A stretch of DNA of 64,000 bases from Candidatus Xianfuyuplasma coldseepsis (GCF_014023125.1 NZ_CP048914.1:124001-188000); one strand, 5' to 3'. Positions 32,868 to 42,929 are shown, counted from the first letter of the stretch. Numbers and translations are program-made. Notes: generated by a model not told the origin, from the sequence alone.

Positions 32868-35270
32868 TTAACTTACAACAAGATTCACTAGTTTGTTGGG
32901 TACGTAAATTTCTTTCCGAATTGTTTTACCGTCGATGAAGGATTGAACCTTCTCTAATTCTTTTGCTTTCGCTAAGATTGTTGCTTTATCGGTATCGACA
33001 GGAACTTCCATACGATCCCGAACTTTACCATTAACGCTGACAACGATTGTCATCGAAGTTTCCACCATTTTGGATTCGTCATAGACTGGCCATGGTGCAT
33101 AGACCATATCTTCTGTATGACCAAGCAGTTGCCACAATTCTTCGGCGATATGGGGTGCAAATGGGTAGACTAGTTTGAGAAGAATCTCGTAATCTGCAGT
33201 TGCAACATGATTGGCTTTGGACAATTCATTGACAAGCGTCATTAGTTTCGCAATAGCGGTGTTGAACTTGACGTTCTCGATATCTTCTTCGACACCTTGT
33301 ATCGTTTTATGGAGAATCATTTGATAGTCCTCATTTGGTTTGTCTTCTACTTTTTCTTCCAAACGAGCGAGTTTATCCAAGAAGCGGCGAGCTCCTTTAA
33401 CCCCATTTGGATTCCACGGTGTCGCTTGTTCATAATCACCGATAAAGAGAATGTATAGACGCAAGGTATCCGCGCCAAACTCATCAATGATTACATAGGG
33501 GTCGACGGTATTTTGAAGCGATTTGCTCATCTTTTCGCCATCTTCACCAAGAATCATTCCTTGAGCAGTTCGTTTTTTATACGGCTCTTTGGTTGGTACT
33601 ACACCAATATCATACAAGAATTGATGCCAGAAACGAGAGTAAATAACATGGCGTGTTACATGTTCCATTCCCCCATTGTACCAATCGACTGGTAACCAAT
33701 ATTTCAATTTATCATAGGCCGCAAGCTCGTTGTCATTGTGGGGATCGGTATAGCGCAAGAAATACCAACTAGACCCTGCCCATTGTGGCATGGTGTCGGT
33801 CTCCCGATGTGCCGGTCCACCACATTTTGGACATGTTGTGTGCACAAATTCGTCAATATTCGCTAGTGGACTTTGTCCATCTTCACCCGGCTCAAATTGA
33901 TCTACTTCTGGTAGTAGTAAGGGCAAGTCTTTCTCATCAAGTGCTACCATGCCACAGTTGTCACAGTGAACAATAGGAATTGGTTCTCCCCAGTATCGTT
34001 GGCGATTAAACGCCCAATCTTTCATTTTATAGTTGATGGCTTTGTGGCCAATACCTTCTTTTTCGAGATGGTCGATAATGGCAACTTTGGCTTCAGCAAC
34101 ACTCAAATCATTAAGGAAATCACTATTGACCAATATTCCTTCATCGGTATCTGTATACGCTTCTTTGGCAATATCTCCACCCGCGATAACTTCGATGATG
34201 TCACAACCAAATTTTTGTGCGAATTCATAGTCTCTTGTATCGTGTCCAGGAACGGCCATAATCGCACCTGTACCATACCCGATCATAACATAGTCAGCAA
34301 CAAAGATGGGAATGGATTTTCCCGTTAGTAGATTGGTTGCAGTTAAGCCATCAATCTCAACTCCAGTTTTATCTTTTGCTAGTTCAACACGTTCAAATTC
34401 TGTTTTTTTGCGCGCTTCTACTTGATACGCTTTAATCGCATCTAAGTTATTAATTTTATCCGCTTGACGAACCAGTATTTCATGCTCTGGAGCAATGACC
34501 ATAAATGTTGCTCCAAACAAGGTATCCGGGCGGGTAGTATAGACTTGTAGGACTTCATCTGTATTATTGACCGGGAAGTCTACATGTGCGCCTGTTGATT
34601 TTCCAATCCAGTTCTCTTGTTCAATCCGAATCCGTGGTAACGTTTCAAGATCTTTTAATCCTTCTAAGAGTCGTTCGGCGTATTCGGTAATCCGTAAGAA
34701 CCACACATCTTTCTCTTTTTGAATAACTGGTGTCTCACAACGATCACATTTTCCACCTTGTGAGTCTTCATTACTGAGCACAACTTTACAACTCGGACAA
34801 TAGTTGACATAGGTTTTATCACGGAAAGCAAGACCTTTGTTAAAGAGTTGGACAAAGATCCACTGTGTCCATTTGTAGTAGTTGGGATCGGTTGTGTCGA
34901 CATTCCGACTAAAATCAAAGCTGAACCCAGCTTGTTTTAGTTGCGATAAGAAGGTTTTAATATTGGTATCGGTAACTTCTCGTGGGTGGGTATTGGTTTT
35001 AATCGCATAGTTTTCGGTTGGTAAACCAAACGCATCAAATCCCATTGGGAATAATACGTTGTATCCCTCCATTCGTCGTTTCCGACTAATAATTTCCAAA
35101 CTTGAATAGGCACGAATATGACCAACGTGCATTCCTACCCCACTGGGGTATGGGAATTCAACAAGGGCGTAGTATTTCGGTTTGTCACTGAAATCTTCTG
35201 CGTGAAAACGATCATTGTCATACCAGTGCTGTTGCCATTTTGCTTCAATGGCTTTGTGATTGTATTCCAT
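32868..35270 (-). CDS. leuS: Leucyl-tRNA synthetase
   Basis: Charges tRNA-Leu. The 800-residue product has the HIGH-type motif GVGMHVGHIRAYSSLE, zinc-binding CPSCKVVLSN and CDRCE, an editing domain with TRPDTLFGATFMV and the KMSKS motif GEKMSKSLQN. ATG at 35268-35270 lies behind AAAGGAG and immediately after a T-box leader; an upstream in-frame methionine would fall within the leader terminator and was rejected. Length is typical for bacterial LeuS. Confidence 0.97.
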   Translation of the reverse strand: MEYNHKAIEAKWQQHWYDNDRFHAEDFSDKPKYYALVEFPYPSGVGMHVGHIRAYSSLEIISRKRRMEGYNVLFPMGFDAFGLPTENYAIKTNTHPREVTDTNIKTFLSQLKQAGFSFDFSRNVDTTDPNYYKWTQWIFVQLFNKGLAFRDKTYVNYCPSCKVVLSNEDSQGGKCDRCETPVIQKEKDVWFLRITEYAERLLEGLKDLETLPRIRIEQENWIGKSTGAHVDFPVNNTDEVLQVYTTRPDTLFGATFMVIAPEHEILVRQADKINNLDAIKAYQVEARKKTEFERVELAKDKTGVEIDGLTATNLLTGKSIPIFVADYVMIGYGTGAIMAVPGHDTRDYEFAQKFGCDIIEVIAGGDIAKEAYTDTDEGILVNSDFLNDLSVAEAKVAIIDHLEKEGIGHKAINYKMKDWAFNRQRYWGEPIPIVHCDNCGMVALDEKDLPLLLPEVDQFEPGEDGQSPLANIDEFVHTTCPKCGGPAHRETDTMPQWAGSSWYFLRYTDPHNDNELAAYDKLKYWLPVDWYNGGMEHVTRHVIYSRFWHQFLYDIGVVPTKEPYKKRTAQGMILGEDGEKMSKSLQNTVDPYVIIDEFGADTLRLYILFIGDYEQATPWNPNGVKGARRFLDKLARLEEKVEDKPNEDYQMILHKTIQGVEEDIENVKFNTAIAKLMTLVNELSKANHVATADYEILLKLVYPFAPHIAEELWQLLGHTEDMVYAPWPVYDESKMVETSMTIVVSVNGKVRDRMEVPVDTDKATILAKAKELEKVQSFIDGKTIRKEIYVPNKLVNLVVS

Positions 35271-35284
35271 ATGAATACTCCTTT

Positions 35285-35512
35285 CTATAAAAAAAGTCCA
35301 TCCTAAAATAAGGACGAACATAATATCCGCGGTACCACCTTGGTTCTTCTTGCGAAGCACTTAATTCGTTAACGCCGAATGACGAAACAGGCTCCCGTGT
35401 TGCACCTGTTTAACTCCCTAGACTAATTCGTATTTATCCATTCCTAATTTCCACCACCATTAGGTCGCTGTAAATCGTATAAATACTACTACTTCTAGTT
35501 CCTCGTTATACT
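35285..35512 (-). promoter_or_regulatory. T-box leader of leuS, UUA specifier
   Basis: On the minus strand the conserved T-box AGGTGGTACCGCGG ends at 35327, and a terminator hairpin with a seven-T run covers about 35287-35316. In stem I, GTATTTAT pairs with ATAAATAC, an AGTA segment faces GAA, and the codon after GAA is TTA (35424-35426), a leucine codon. The bulge TGGT would pair with the ACCA end of tRNA-Leu. Uncharged tRNA-Leu would therefore promote readthrough. Confidence 0.94.
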
Positions 35513-35517
35513 TAGAT

Positions 35518-35546
35518 ATAATATCATATGCCTATTTTATTATCAA
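35518..35546 (-). promoter_or_regulatory. Promoter of the leuS T-box transcript
   Basis: TTGATA (35541-35546), 17 bases, TATTAT (35518-35523) on the minus strand, just upstream of the T-box and overlapping the last codon of the preceding gene. Confidence 0.75.
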
Positions 35547-36352
35547 GGCTTTTTCTCTAATCGACGGACAATTTCCATACTGAGTTGATTGTTTTGTCGA
35601 AACGCGAAAATCAGCAATAAAACAACCAGTAACATATTCAAGTTATATAAGCTGTTTAAAATGAGGATGACATACAAACCAGTGGATGAATACACGGTCA
35701 TGGTAAAGAAATGACGGAAAGGGACAATTTTAAAGCGTAGTCGCAACATCCATGCACTAACGAGAATGAAAAACATGAACAAGAGAAAACCACTTAAGAA
35801 ATCGATTGCAATCATCATGGTTCCCCAAACCGTCTTGTACGACATCATATAGTCATCTACTGCGGTAAAAATCCGATCATTAAACGCGCGTTCGTCGGTT
35901 GTTTGAAGACTAAAATCAAGATTGGTAAAATCACCAGCAATGTCTCCTAAGAGTTCTTGATACAATACTTGATTATTAAACAGAAATACGACAGAATCCC
36001 CCTGTACGACAATACTATATTGACTATCGTAATTGTTGTATTGCAACTCTTCTGCGGTCTCGACGTAGAAGTTAACGACTTGATCTTGATAAAACAACAT
36101 TGTCTGTTCGGTATCACAATAGACTTCTGTATCATTGATACCACAATTAGGATCCAAATCTTCAAATCCATCAGCAACTTCAGTCTTTCGTGCTTCTGTT
36201 AGTCCATCATAGGTGATGACATCAATAACGGTTCTCGTACTTAACAAGACGGTAAACAACAATAAATATAGAAAAACCCACAGCAAATGATCATTGCGGT
36301 AGTCGAGTAATTTCTTTGGATTTACAATGCTATTTAAAAATCGTTCATACAT
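35543..36352 (-). CDS. DUF1189-like membrane protein
   Basis: A 269-residue protein with an N-terminal helix (about 25-45), a roughly 125-residue extracytoplasmic acidic domain, and three C-terminal helices (about 175-255). Topology and the start MYERFLNSIVNPKKLLDYR resemble the DUF1189 family of Bacillota, whose function is unknown. ATG at 36350-36352 is behind AAGGTGAG; the longer frame adds six residues without a better ribosome site. It stands alone, divergent from the radical SAM gene. Confidence 0.72.
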   Translation of the reverse strand: MYERFLNSIVNPKKLLDYRNDHLLWVFLYLLLFTVLLSTRTVIDVITYDGLTEARKTEVADGFEDLDPNCGINDTEVYCDTEQTMLFYQDQVVNFYVETAEELQYNNYDSQYSIVVQGDSVVFLFNNQVLYQELLGDIAGDFTNLDFSLQTTDERAFNDRIFTAVDDYMMSYKTVWGTMMIAIDFLSGFLLFMFFILVSAWMLRLRFKIVPFRHFFTMTVYSSTGLYVILILNSLYNLNMLLVVLLLIFAFRQNNQLSMEIVRRLEKKP

Positions 36353-36421
36353 GTGTCTCACCTTGAACAATTATACCATATATTTTGAAAAAGTGTGATA
36401 AAATGTCTATGAGGTGACACG

Positions 36422-37360
36422 ATGAATTACAGGACTGCTGAAAAACCATACAATACCCTAAACGCCTATTACCGCCATACATATGGTAAGAAGGTTTTTA
36501 AAGTGTCGCTTAACGGGGATTTTACATGTCCCAATAAAGACGGGACGAGTGGTGTTGGAGGATGCACGTTCTGCTCGCAAAGCGGCTCTGGTGATTTTGC
36601 TGGAGATAAAAAGCTCCCCCTCGCACAACAATTCCAAACAATCAAAGCGATGATGCATCAAAAATGGGATGACGCATACTACATTGCTTACTTTCAAGCA
36701 AATACAAATACATACGCTGATGTGACTCGGTTAAAAACGCTGTATGATGAAGCCCTCTCACTTGATTCGAACATTGTCGGTTTAAGCATTGCCACACGTT
36801 GTGATGCCTTGGATGATACGATTTATGATTTGCTCGAAACATACCACAATCAAACGGATTTAATTGTAGAACTCGGTTTACAATCGATCCACGATAAAAC
36901 CGCAGAATACATCAATCGCGGACACGATCTAGACTGTTTCACTAAAGCCGTTACAGAACTGCGCAAGCGAGGTATTGCAGTTGTGGTTCACATTATTAAT
37001 GGCTTTAAAACTGAAACCAAAGAAGACATGTTACAAACGATCGATTATATCAATACCCTCGATGTTCAAGGGATTAAAATTCATTTATTACACATTATGA
37101 AACATACAGCGATGGGACGCGAGTATCAAAGGAATCCGTTTCCGATATTATCGCGTGAGGCGTATGTGGATATTGTCTGTGATCAAATTGAACGACTCCA
37201 TCCCGATATCATCATTCACCGTCTTACCGGGGACAGTCCCAAAGATGTACTACTTGCACCATTGTGGAGTCTTAAAAAATTCGTCGTGATGAACGAAATT
37301 GACAAAGAATTACGTCACCGCGGTACGTATCAAGGAATATATTATAAAGATCCGAACTAA
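36422..37360 (+). CDS. TIGR01212-family radical SAM protein (YtqA/YhcC-like)
   Basis: A 312-residue radical S-adenosylmethionine protein. The cluster cysteines appear in FTCPNKDGTSGVGGCTFC, the wide spacing characteristic of this family. GLQSIHDKTAEYINRGHD and VHIINGFKTETKEDM are further family signatures. Substrate is not established; several relatives are tied to tRNA or metabolite modification. ATG follows GAGGTGACACG, and an upstream -10-like TATGATAAAATG precedes it. It ends in a strong terminator. Confidence 0.92.
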   Translation: MNYRTAEKPYNTLNAYYRHTYGKKVFKVSLNGDFTCPNKDGTSGVGGCTFCSQSGSGDFAGDKKLPLAQQFQTIKAMMHQKWDDAYYIAYFQANTNTYADVTRLKTLYDEALSLDSNIVGLSIATRCDALDDTIYDLLETYHNQTDLIVELGLQSIHDKTAEYINRGHDLDCFTKAVTELRKRGIAVVVHIINGFKTETKEDMLQTIDYINTLDVQGIKIHLLHIMKHTAMGREYQRNPFPILSREAYVDIVCDQIERLHPDIIIHRLTGDSPKDVLLAPLWSLKKFVVMNEIDKELRHRGTYQGIYYKDPN

Positions 37361-37378
37361 TTCGGATCTTTTTTTGTT
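37349..37378 (+). terminator. Rho-independent terminator after the radical SAM gene
   Basis: GATCCGAA and TTCGGATC flank a four-base loop and are followed by a T-rich tract on plus. It may also act on the convergent aldo/keto reductase gene. Confidence 0.92.
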
Positions 37379-38311
37379 TTACCAGGGGGTGTGTTTGGTT
37401 GTAATATACTGATCGTACAACGCTTCAAGTTGCGCCTTTGTCACGTCATCCATGGTATCGTCTTGACTCTGAACGTTGGATGTTAATTGGGCCAACGAGC
37501 GAACACCGGGTATCACAGCTGTAACTGCATCAAAGGATAAGATAAATCGCAATGCATCTTGCGCTAGATCATCGCTTGGACAAATGGCTTTGATTCGTTG
37601 TACAATATCGAGTCGTGTCTCTTTAACTTCGGTTGTCCACCGCGAGCGGATGCCTTGAAAGGTTGTATCCTTTGTATATTTACCACTGAGCCATCCGGAA
37701 TCAAGGGGAACTTTAATCAACAGCATAATACCTTTGTTCTGCACCTCATCAAACAATGTTTTTGGGGATTGATGAATGATATTGAACATGATTTCAATGA
37801 TGTCGACATCATTTTGATGGAGTACAATATCCAATTCTTCGACAGTGTCGATACTAACGCCAAAATGGCGTATGATTCCTTGTTTTTTATATTCACGTAA
37901 CGCTTGATATAAGGGTTGATCACCGTGAAGTAAATCACGTCCGGGATTGTGCAGAATTACACCATCTAAATAGGTCGTTTGGAGTCGTTGTAAACTACTT
38001 TCTACCATTTCATGAAGTCCATCGACACTGAAGTCAGTACGACCATCTGCGGTATGTCCAAATTTGGTGTTGATGAAGACATTGCTCCGGTCATCATGAA
38101 GTCCAATTCCGAGTAGTCGTTCACTGTTTCCACTACCGTATCCAGGAGCAGTATCAAAGATATTAATCCCTTGTCTCACTGCTTCTTTCACTAGGGATAA
38201 TGCGTGTTCATCTGTCATTTCGCCAAAGAATGCTTTGTTTCCTAATTGCCAAGCTCCAAACCCAATTTCTGAAATCGGGCGATTGATTTTTTTTGGTGTG
38301 CGATAATTCAT
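37379..38311 (-). CDS. Aldo/keto reductase
   Basis: NAD(P)H-dependent carbonyl reductase of the AKR barrel superfamily, 310 residues. Catalytic tetrad residues are visible: Asp and Tyr in FDTAPGYGSGNSERLLG, Lys in NTKFGHTADG and His in GVILHNPGRD. ATG at 38309-38311 is behind GGAGG; the longer frame overlaps the upstream gene and was rejected. It is the last gene of the glutamate-fermentation cluster (11 bases after the citXG-like gene), but no carbonyl substrate in that pathway is obvious. Confidence 0.92.
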   Translation of the reverse strand: MNYRTPKKINRPISEIGFGAWQLGNKAFFGEMTDEHALSLVKEAVRQGINIFDTAPGYGSGNSERLLGIGLHDDRSNVFINTKFGHTADGRTDFSVDGLHEMVESSLQRLQTTYLDGVILHNPGRDLLHGDQPLYQALREYKKQGIIRHFGVSIDTVEELDIVLHQNDVDIIEIMFNIIHQSPKTLFDEVQNKGIMLLIKVPLDSGWLSGKYTKDTTFQGIRSRWTTEVKETRLDIVQRIKAICPSDDLAQDALRFILSFDAVTAVIPGVRSLAQLTSNVQSQDDTMDDVTKAQLEALYDQYITTKHTPW

Positions 38312-38322
38312 GTAGCAACCTC

Positions 38323-39609
38323 CTAATCGTGTTTTAATAAATGTTTGATTTGTTCGTAGATGATTTTTAGGACGAGCAAGTCGGCACTTCCTCCAGGAGA
38401 AATACATTGTTGTTTATAGGTATCACTCAAATGAATGAATGATTCTTTGTTCTCCAAATAACCGCCATTATCGAGAAATTGCTGCACCTCTTGTTGGACT
38501 GTTCGTAATGTCTTTATTGAGGTTTTATGGACAATGGTTGTATCGTCGATAACAGCCATCAAACGCAGTAAATATCCATGATGGGTCACATCGTCATCAT
38601 GATGCACAATCGTTGGGATATCAAAGATGCATTGGAAGCCGCGGCAGGCTTCACCCCGTATTCCTTTTAATCCATGCTCGAGATAGATGTAATCTCCGTG
38701 AGACGTTGCGGTCTCTTCTGTCAACTGTTCGTAATAAGAACCAACGATTGCTCGAGATAATTCTTGTATATCTTGAATGAATTGCGCTTCGTTGTTGTGT
38801 TGGATAATGTTCTTCGTCAAGACTGGAAGAAATACCCCCAGCGCAAATATCAATCCTTTTTGGGTATTTATTCCAGCGGTCACCTGAAACATCTTCGCTT
38901 CTGCTTGTTGGCCAATTTGTTGTAATTTTTTGGGGTTGATATTGTCGTTACACCCTTCTTCAATATAGCGACTGATGAATGGTTTTAAGGCAAACGTACT
39001 ACGGATGAACGTCTCATAGTTCATGTCTAGATGACAGCCATTATCCCGATGAGAAACGAGGCCAAATTTGGGGTATAATTCTAGTTCACTGTAGATTGCC
39101 TTGATGGTAATATTGGTGAGATAATCAATTAAGAAATCACAGGTAATCTCTTGAATTTTCTGATGGATTTCATCGTCGCTGTGGGTTTTATTTCGACTAC
39201 AGATATGGGCGAAATTGTCACACAGTAGACAAGTTCTTGTTGCACATTGTAAATCTTGTCGAGATATCGGTTTTTTATAATATACGTCAAGATCAATTAA
39301 TCGTCCTATCGAGTTGTATTCTTCCAACTCAATTGTTCGTTCTTTGACTAAAGTACCGACTTCATTAATTACGTAGAAACAGTAATTTCCATCAGCGCTT
39401 TCTTGCCGACCATGCAATTGGATTTTTGCACCAAAGGTGCGGTGTACCAAGTCATTGAAAAACGAACAAATAAATCGCATATGAACCGGATTCTTGTTCG
39501 TTCCAACAACATTTGTTTTAAGAATCACCACCGAACAATCGGGGTATTGACGCATCAATTGTTGTACATGCTCGTGGCGCGCTTCTCGCGCTTGTAAAAT
39601 GGGATTCAT
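38323..39609 (-). CDS. citXG: CitX-CitG fusion, citrate-lyase-type prosthetic group synthesis
   Basis: A 428-residue two-domain protein. Residues 1 to about 165 match CitX, which attaches the phosphoribosyl-dephospho-CoA group to the acyl carrier, with VILKTNVVGTNKNP and CATRTCLLCDNFAHICSR. Residues about 175-428 match CitG, which makes the prosthetic group precursor from ATP and dephospho-CoA, with GLVSHRDNGCHLDMNYETFI and GIRGEACRGF. CitXG fusions are known elsewhere. Start ATG overlaps the citC stop region (TAAATG). It matures the CitD carrier. Confidence 0.93.
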   Translation of the reverse strand: MNPILQAREARHEHVQQLMRQYPDCSVVILKTNVVGTNKNPVHMRFICSFFNDLVHRTFGAKIQLHGRQESADGNYCFYVINEVGTLVKERTIELEEYNSIGRLIDLDVYYKKPISRQDLQCATRTCLLCDNFAHICSRNKTHSDDEIHQKIQEITCDFLIDYLTNITIKAIYSELELYPKFGLVSHRDNGCHLDMNYETFIRSTFALKPFISRYIEEGCNDNINPKKLQQIGQQAEAKMFQVTAGINTQKGLIFALGVFLPVLTKNIIQHNNEAQFIQDIQELSRAIVGSYYEQLTEETATSHGDYIYLEHGLKGIRGEACRGFQCIFDIPTIVHHDDDVTHHGYLLRLMAVIDDTTIVHKTSIKTLRTVQQEVQQFLDNGGYLENKESFIHLSDTYKQQCISPGGSADLLVLKIIYEQIKHLLKHD

Positions 39610-40629
39610 TTAGTGTCGTCCTAACGTGTGAGATTGAATCAATGAGATAATCTTTTGTCCCTTTTCACTGTGTAGATAATCATAGGTTGCCTGGGGGACA
39701 TAGGATTTGATTTTTTCGACTTTACCAGCTTTTATCATCTTCCGTACCAGCGATGCACTAATTGGTTTCTTATGATGTTCCTTACGGGGAATAATCTGGA
39801 TGTGTTGGCCAAGATGATCTTGCAATACTTGATTGTATTTGTTTGTATTATAGCTATATGGTTCATCACCGAGGTAACGCTTCTTAATATTAAATATCTT
39901 TGTATAATATGTTTTATACACCAAGACGTCAACCAACGTTTGTTCGTCTTTAATGAGTTGATCTTCTTTTAAGAAATACTTGGGGAATGTAATCTTACTT
40001 ACAAGATAACTAAGTGTCGGTACAACCGTGACATTAAGAAGATGTTCGGTCGCATGTTGGATGATTTCAAAGCGATCAACAAACGGGAAACTTGACAAAT
40101 CTTCACTGACAACAAAAACGAGAACTTGTTTGTTTTCTCGTGCTGCAGTTTCGATTAAATAGAGATGCCCATTGGTCATTGGATTGGCGTTGATGATTAC
40201 GGCTGCTTTGGGTGAATCATCAATCTTGTATGTGGTTTTTAACTCAGTCAAGACGTCATTGATATAGCGTCCACCTTCCAGTAAGACCGTATTCATCGTC
40301 TGCACAACTCGTTTCATGTGTAAACTACGGAATACTGATTCATTCTGTGGTAACGTAAAAACAAAGTAATGATCCACACCACGTTTTTCTAGTATATGAA
40401 CCATATGATGAAACATCATGTTGGTGATGTTTTGTTGCTGGTAGTTTGGTGCAACCAAAAAACACTTCATGATGTTGTTCGCCAATGATCCGGTTGCGAT
40501 AATCGTGTCCTTATCGTAGACCAATATCGAATAGGTGATATCAAACTCATAATCGAGATTATAGCGATGTAAGAAACGAATTAACTGTTGTTTTTCTTCT
40601 TCCAATATAACTTCTTTTATAGTAAACAT
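39610..40629 (-). CDS. citC: [Citrate (pro-3S)-lyase] ligase
   Basis: Acetylates the thiol of the acyl-carrier prosthetic group, activating citrate- or citramalate-type lyases. The 339-residue protein has an N-terminal GNAT-like domain (about 1-120) and a nucleotidyltransferase domain with AAVIINANPMTNGHLYLIE. SASLVRKMIKAGK near the end is a further family match. The ATG at 40627-40629 lies behind GGAGG; an upstream methionine in the same frame has no ribosome site. Confidence 0.94.
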   Translation of the reverse strand: MFTIKEVILEEEKQQLIRFLHRYNLDYEFDITYSILVYDKDTIIATGSLANNIMKCFLVAPNYQQQNITNMMFHHMVHILEKRGVDHYFVFTLPQNESVFRSLHMKRVVQTMNTVLLEGGRYINDVLTELKTTYKIDDSPKAAVIINANPMTNGHLYLIETAARENKQVLVFVVSEDLSSFPFVDRFEIIQHATEHLLNVTVVPTLSYLVSKITFPKYFLKEDQLIKDEQTLVDVLVYKTYYTKIFNIKKRYLGDEPYSYNTNKYNQVLQDHLGQHIQIIPRKEHHKKPISASLVRKMIKAGKVEKIKSYVPQATYDYLHSEKGQKIISLIQSHTLGRH

Positions 40630-40698
40630 TGTATTCCTCCTATTGTGGTCTCCAACATTATTATACACCCAAGTCAAAAAGAAAGACAAACGAGTTGT

Positions 40699-42105
40699 CT
40701 ATTTCTTTTGATATAAGGTATCAATAATGTCATACGTTCGATCTTCAATGACACCAATTGGGGTTGTTGTCCGTTTGATATCCCGGGGTGTACCGGTTAA
40801 TCGGTATGCCCGTTGTTGCAGTTCCTGGATCTCGAAAATCGGTAATGAGGAATGCGCCAGTTGTTGCCGTAAATCGGTTCGCTGAGGATGTATGGCAATC
40901 CCTCGTTCAGTAACCAGTATATCCACATGTTGTCCTAGGGTTGTAATCGTTGTAACGCGATCTTTGATCAAGGGTAACCGTCCCCGAAGTAATGGTGATA
41001 CAATCACAGTGATGGAACTATCACTTGCGGTATCACTATGACCACCACTTCCTCCAATAATGGTCTGATGGGAGTCAGTTGTTACGTTCACATTGAAGTC
41101 ACAATCTATTTCGGTGGCTCCTAGAATGACAATATCGAGATCCTTTGTAATATGCATTGGATCTTGGGGATTGGCATAGCGTGAAGCGCTGATGGCGATG
41201 TGATTGGGATTGGTTGCAATTGAATCGACCGCGTCCAAATCAAAACATTGGACATCGTATAGGCGTTCAACGAGACCTTCTTCTAACATCCTCACATGGT
41301 GCGTTGTGATTCCACCACTAAAGAAAGATGCTGTGATCTGATGTTCTTTCATGTAATCCCCAATGTGTTTGGTGACACGAAGACTGATTCCTCCCGCACC
41401 ACTTTGATATGAAAATCCATTGGTTATCGCTCCCAGTTCAATCAGTGTTTGCGTTGCTAAACGCGCTATTTTTACACCAATGGGGTTGGTAGTTATATTT
41501 GTTGTGCCACTGACAATTCCAGCGGGATTACCGATGTGATCGACAACAATCACACCGTCTACGTCGGTTCCTATTATTTCGGGTTGTTCCAGTTTGTCTT
41601 CAATGAGATGATCGGTAATCAATATGGTTTTTTTCGCGTGAATACTGTCCGCAATCGCATAGCCTAATGAACCGCATTTACTGGGTCCTAAGTAGCCGAC
41701 ACCATTACCGGATGAATCGACTGTTGGACAGGCAATATAGGCAACATCAATTACTTGTTTTCCTTCGATAATACTCCGCGCTCGACCCCCATGGGTCTGC
41801 ATTGTTAATTGCCCCGGTAGTCCATGGGTGCTAAGATAGTCACCGACGGGACCATTGATGTAATTGGTGGTAATATGGTCGATTTGGTTGTGTTCCAACA
41901 ACGTCATAATCGATGTATACGAAGGAAAGATTGAGCTCGGAAATAAATGGAGATGTTGGACGTTGTGATCGATATAGTAGGCTAAAACATCATTGATCAC
42001 AAAATCACCGTTTCGAAGGTGATGATGAAACGATATGTTTTTGTGGGTGTGAATGTCGAACTCTTGAAAAAAATGATCCAATGATGCATAGATTGTTGGT
42101 GCCAT
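40699..42105 (-). CDS. citF: Citrate/citramalate lyase alpha subunit
   Basis: Acyl-carrier transferase subunit that swaps the acetyl group for the substrate acid. The 468-residue protein has family segments HHHLRNGDFVIN, GGITTHHVRMLEEGL, GATEIDCDFNVNV and GGSGGHSDTA. It is about 40 residues shorter than typical CitF, mainly at the N-terminus, though the conserved parts are present. ATG follows AGGTG. Its location after methylaspartate pathway genes points to citramalate as the true substrate. Confidence 0.92.
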   Translation of the reverse strand: MAPTIYASLDHFFQEFDIHTHKNISFHHHLRNGDFVINDVLAYYIDHNVQHLHLFPSSIFPSYTSIMTLLEHNQIDHITTNYINGPVGDYLSTHGLPGQLTMQTHGGRARSIIEGKQVIDVAYIACPTVDSSGNGVGYLGPSKCGSLGYAIADSIHAKKTILITDHLIEDKLEQPEIIGTDVDGVIVVDHIGNPAGIVSGTTNITTNPIGVKIARLATQTLIELGAITNGFSYQSGAGGISLRVTKHIGDYMKEHQITASFFSGGITTHHVRMLEEGLVERLYDVQCFDLDAVDSIATNPNHIAISASRYANPQDPMHITKDLDIVILGATEIDCDFNVNVTTDSHQTIIGGSGGHSDTASDSSITVIVSPLLRGRLPLIKDRVTTITTLGQHVDILVTERGIAIHPQRTDLRQQLAHSSLPIFEIQELQQRAYRLTGTPRDIKRTTTPIGVIEDRTYDIIDTLYQKK

Positions 42106-42113
42106 AGTATCAC

Positions 42114-42929
42114 CTAGATTATCTTGTATTCGTGTGCAAGCTGTAGTAGTTTTTTTGCTTTTTCAATAATGGGGCGATCCACCATTTTACCATCTAGACT
42201 AAATGCCCCTTTTTTGGTCTCTTCCGCTTTTTTCACAATTCTCATGGCTTCATTAATCGCCGCTTGGGATGGTGTAAATATGGTATTAATGCAATCAATA
42301 TGATTCGGATGAATCGCGGCTTTACCTGTACATCCAAATTGCTTTGCCGTCTCTGTATCCGCTTCTAAACCAATGACATCCTCTTTATCAATCCATGGTG
42401 TATCGATTGCTTCAATATCATAAGCACGACATACAATCGCAAGGTATTGGCGAACGTATTCAATTTCCAATCCATCAGGTGTACGCTGAATATTCATCTC
42501 TTTGCTAAAATCCTCTGCTCCGAGCAACAACCCTTGTACCTGAGGATGTTGTGCCATTTCTTTTGATTCGAGAACGCCCCGTGGTGATTCGATTATGGGG
42601 ATCAGTGGTTTATCAGTATATTGCATGAGTTGCTTGATGGTTGAGAGCGATGCTTTGGGCAAGACAAACCCACAGATTTTTGTTGCGGAAAGCTGTGTCA
42701 CATCATCGATAAAATGCGGTGAAGATGGATCGTTTATCCGAACAAAGACATCGACATTTTGTGGTTGTACGTGACGCAAGAACTCATCGACCAATATTCG
42801 AGCGGCATCTTTTTCATATTCGACAACACTGTCTTCTAAATCAAGAATTACCGCATCGCTGTCGAACACATCGACATTTTGAATCATCGACGGGGTATTT
42901 CCAGGAATAAATAAGTAGCTTCTATTCAA
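42114..42929 (-). CDS. citE: Citrate/citramalate lyase beta subunit
   Basis: Cleaves the acyl-carrier-bound 2-hydroxy acid, giving pyruvate (from citramalate) or oxaloacetate (from citrate). Residues RSYLFIPGNTP, AVILDLEDSV, the magnesium-binding ESPRGVLESKEMA and GAEDFSKEM are typical of the HpcH/CitE family. The start is taken as TTG at 42927-42929, six bases behind AGGTG, giving MNRSYLFIPGN; the GTG three codons upstream is inside that ribosome site. It overlaps citD by eight bases. Confidence 0.93.
   Translation of the reverse strand: MNRSYLFIPGNTPSMIQNVDVFDSDAVILDLEDSVVEYEKDAARILVDEFLRHVQPQNVDVFVRINDPSSPHFIDDVTQLSATKICGFVLPKASLSTIKQLMQYTDKPLIPIIESPRGVLESKEMAQHPQVQGLLLGAEDFSKEMNIQRTPDGLEIEYVRQYLAIVCRAYDIEAIDTPWIDKEDVIGLEADTETAKQFGCTGKAAIHPNHIDCINTIFTPSQAAINEAMRIVKKAEETKKGAFSLDGKMVDRPIIEKAKKLLQLAHEYKII

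Noticed and set aside
38323-39609. CitX-CitG gene as a novel fusion
   Set aside because: CitXG fusions are already known in other bacteria, so it is listed only as a feature.
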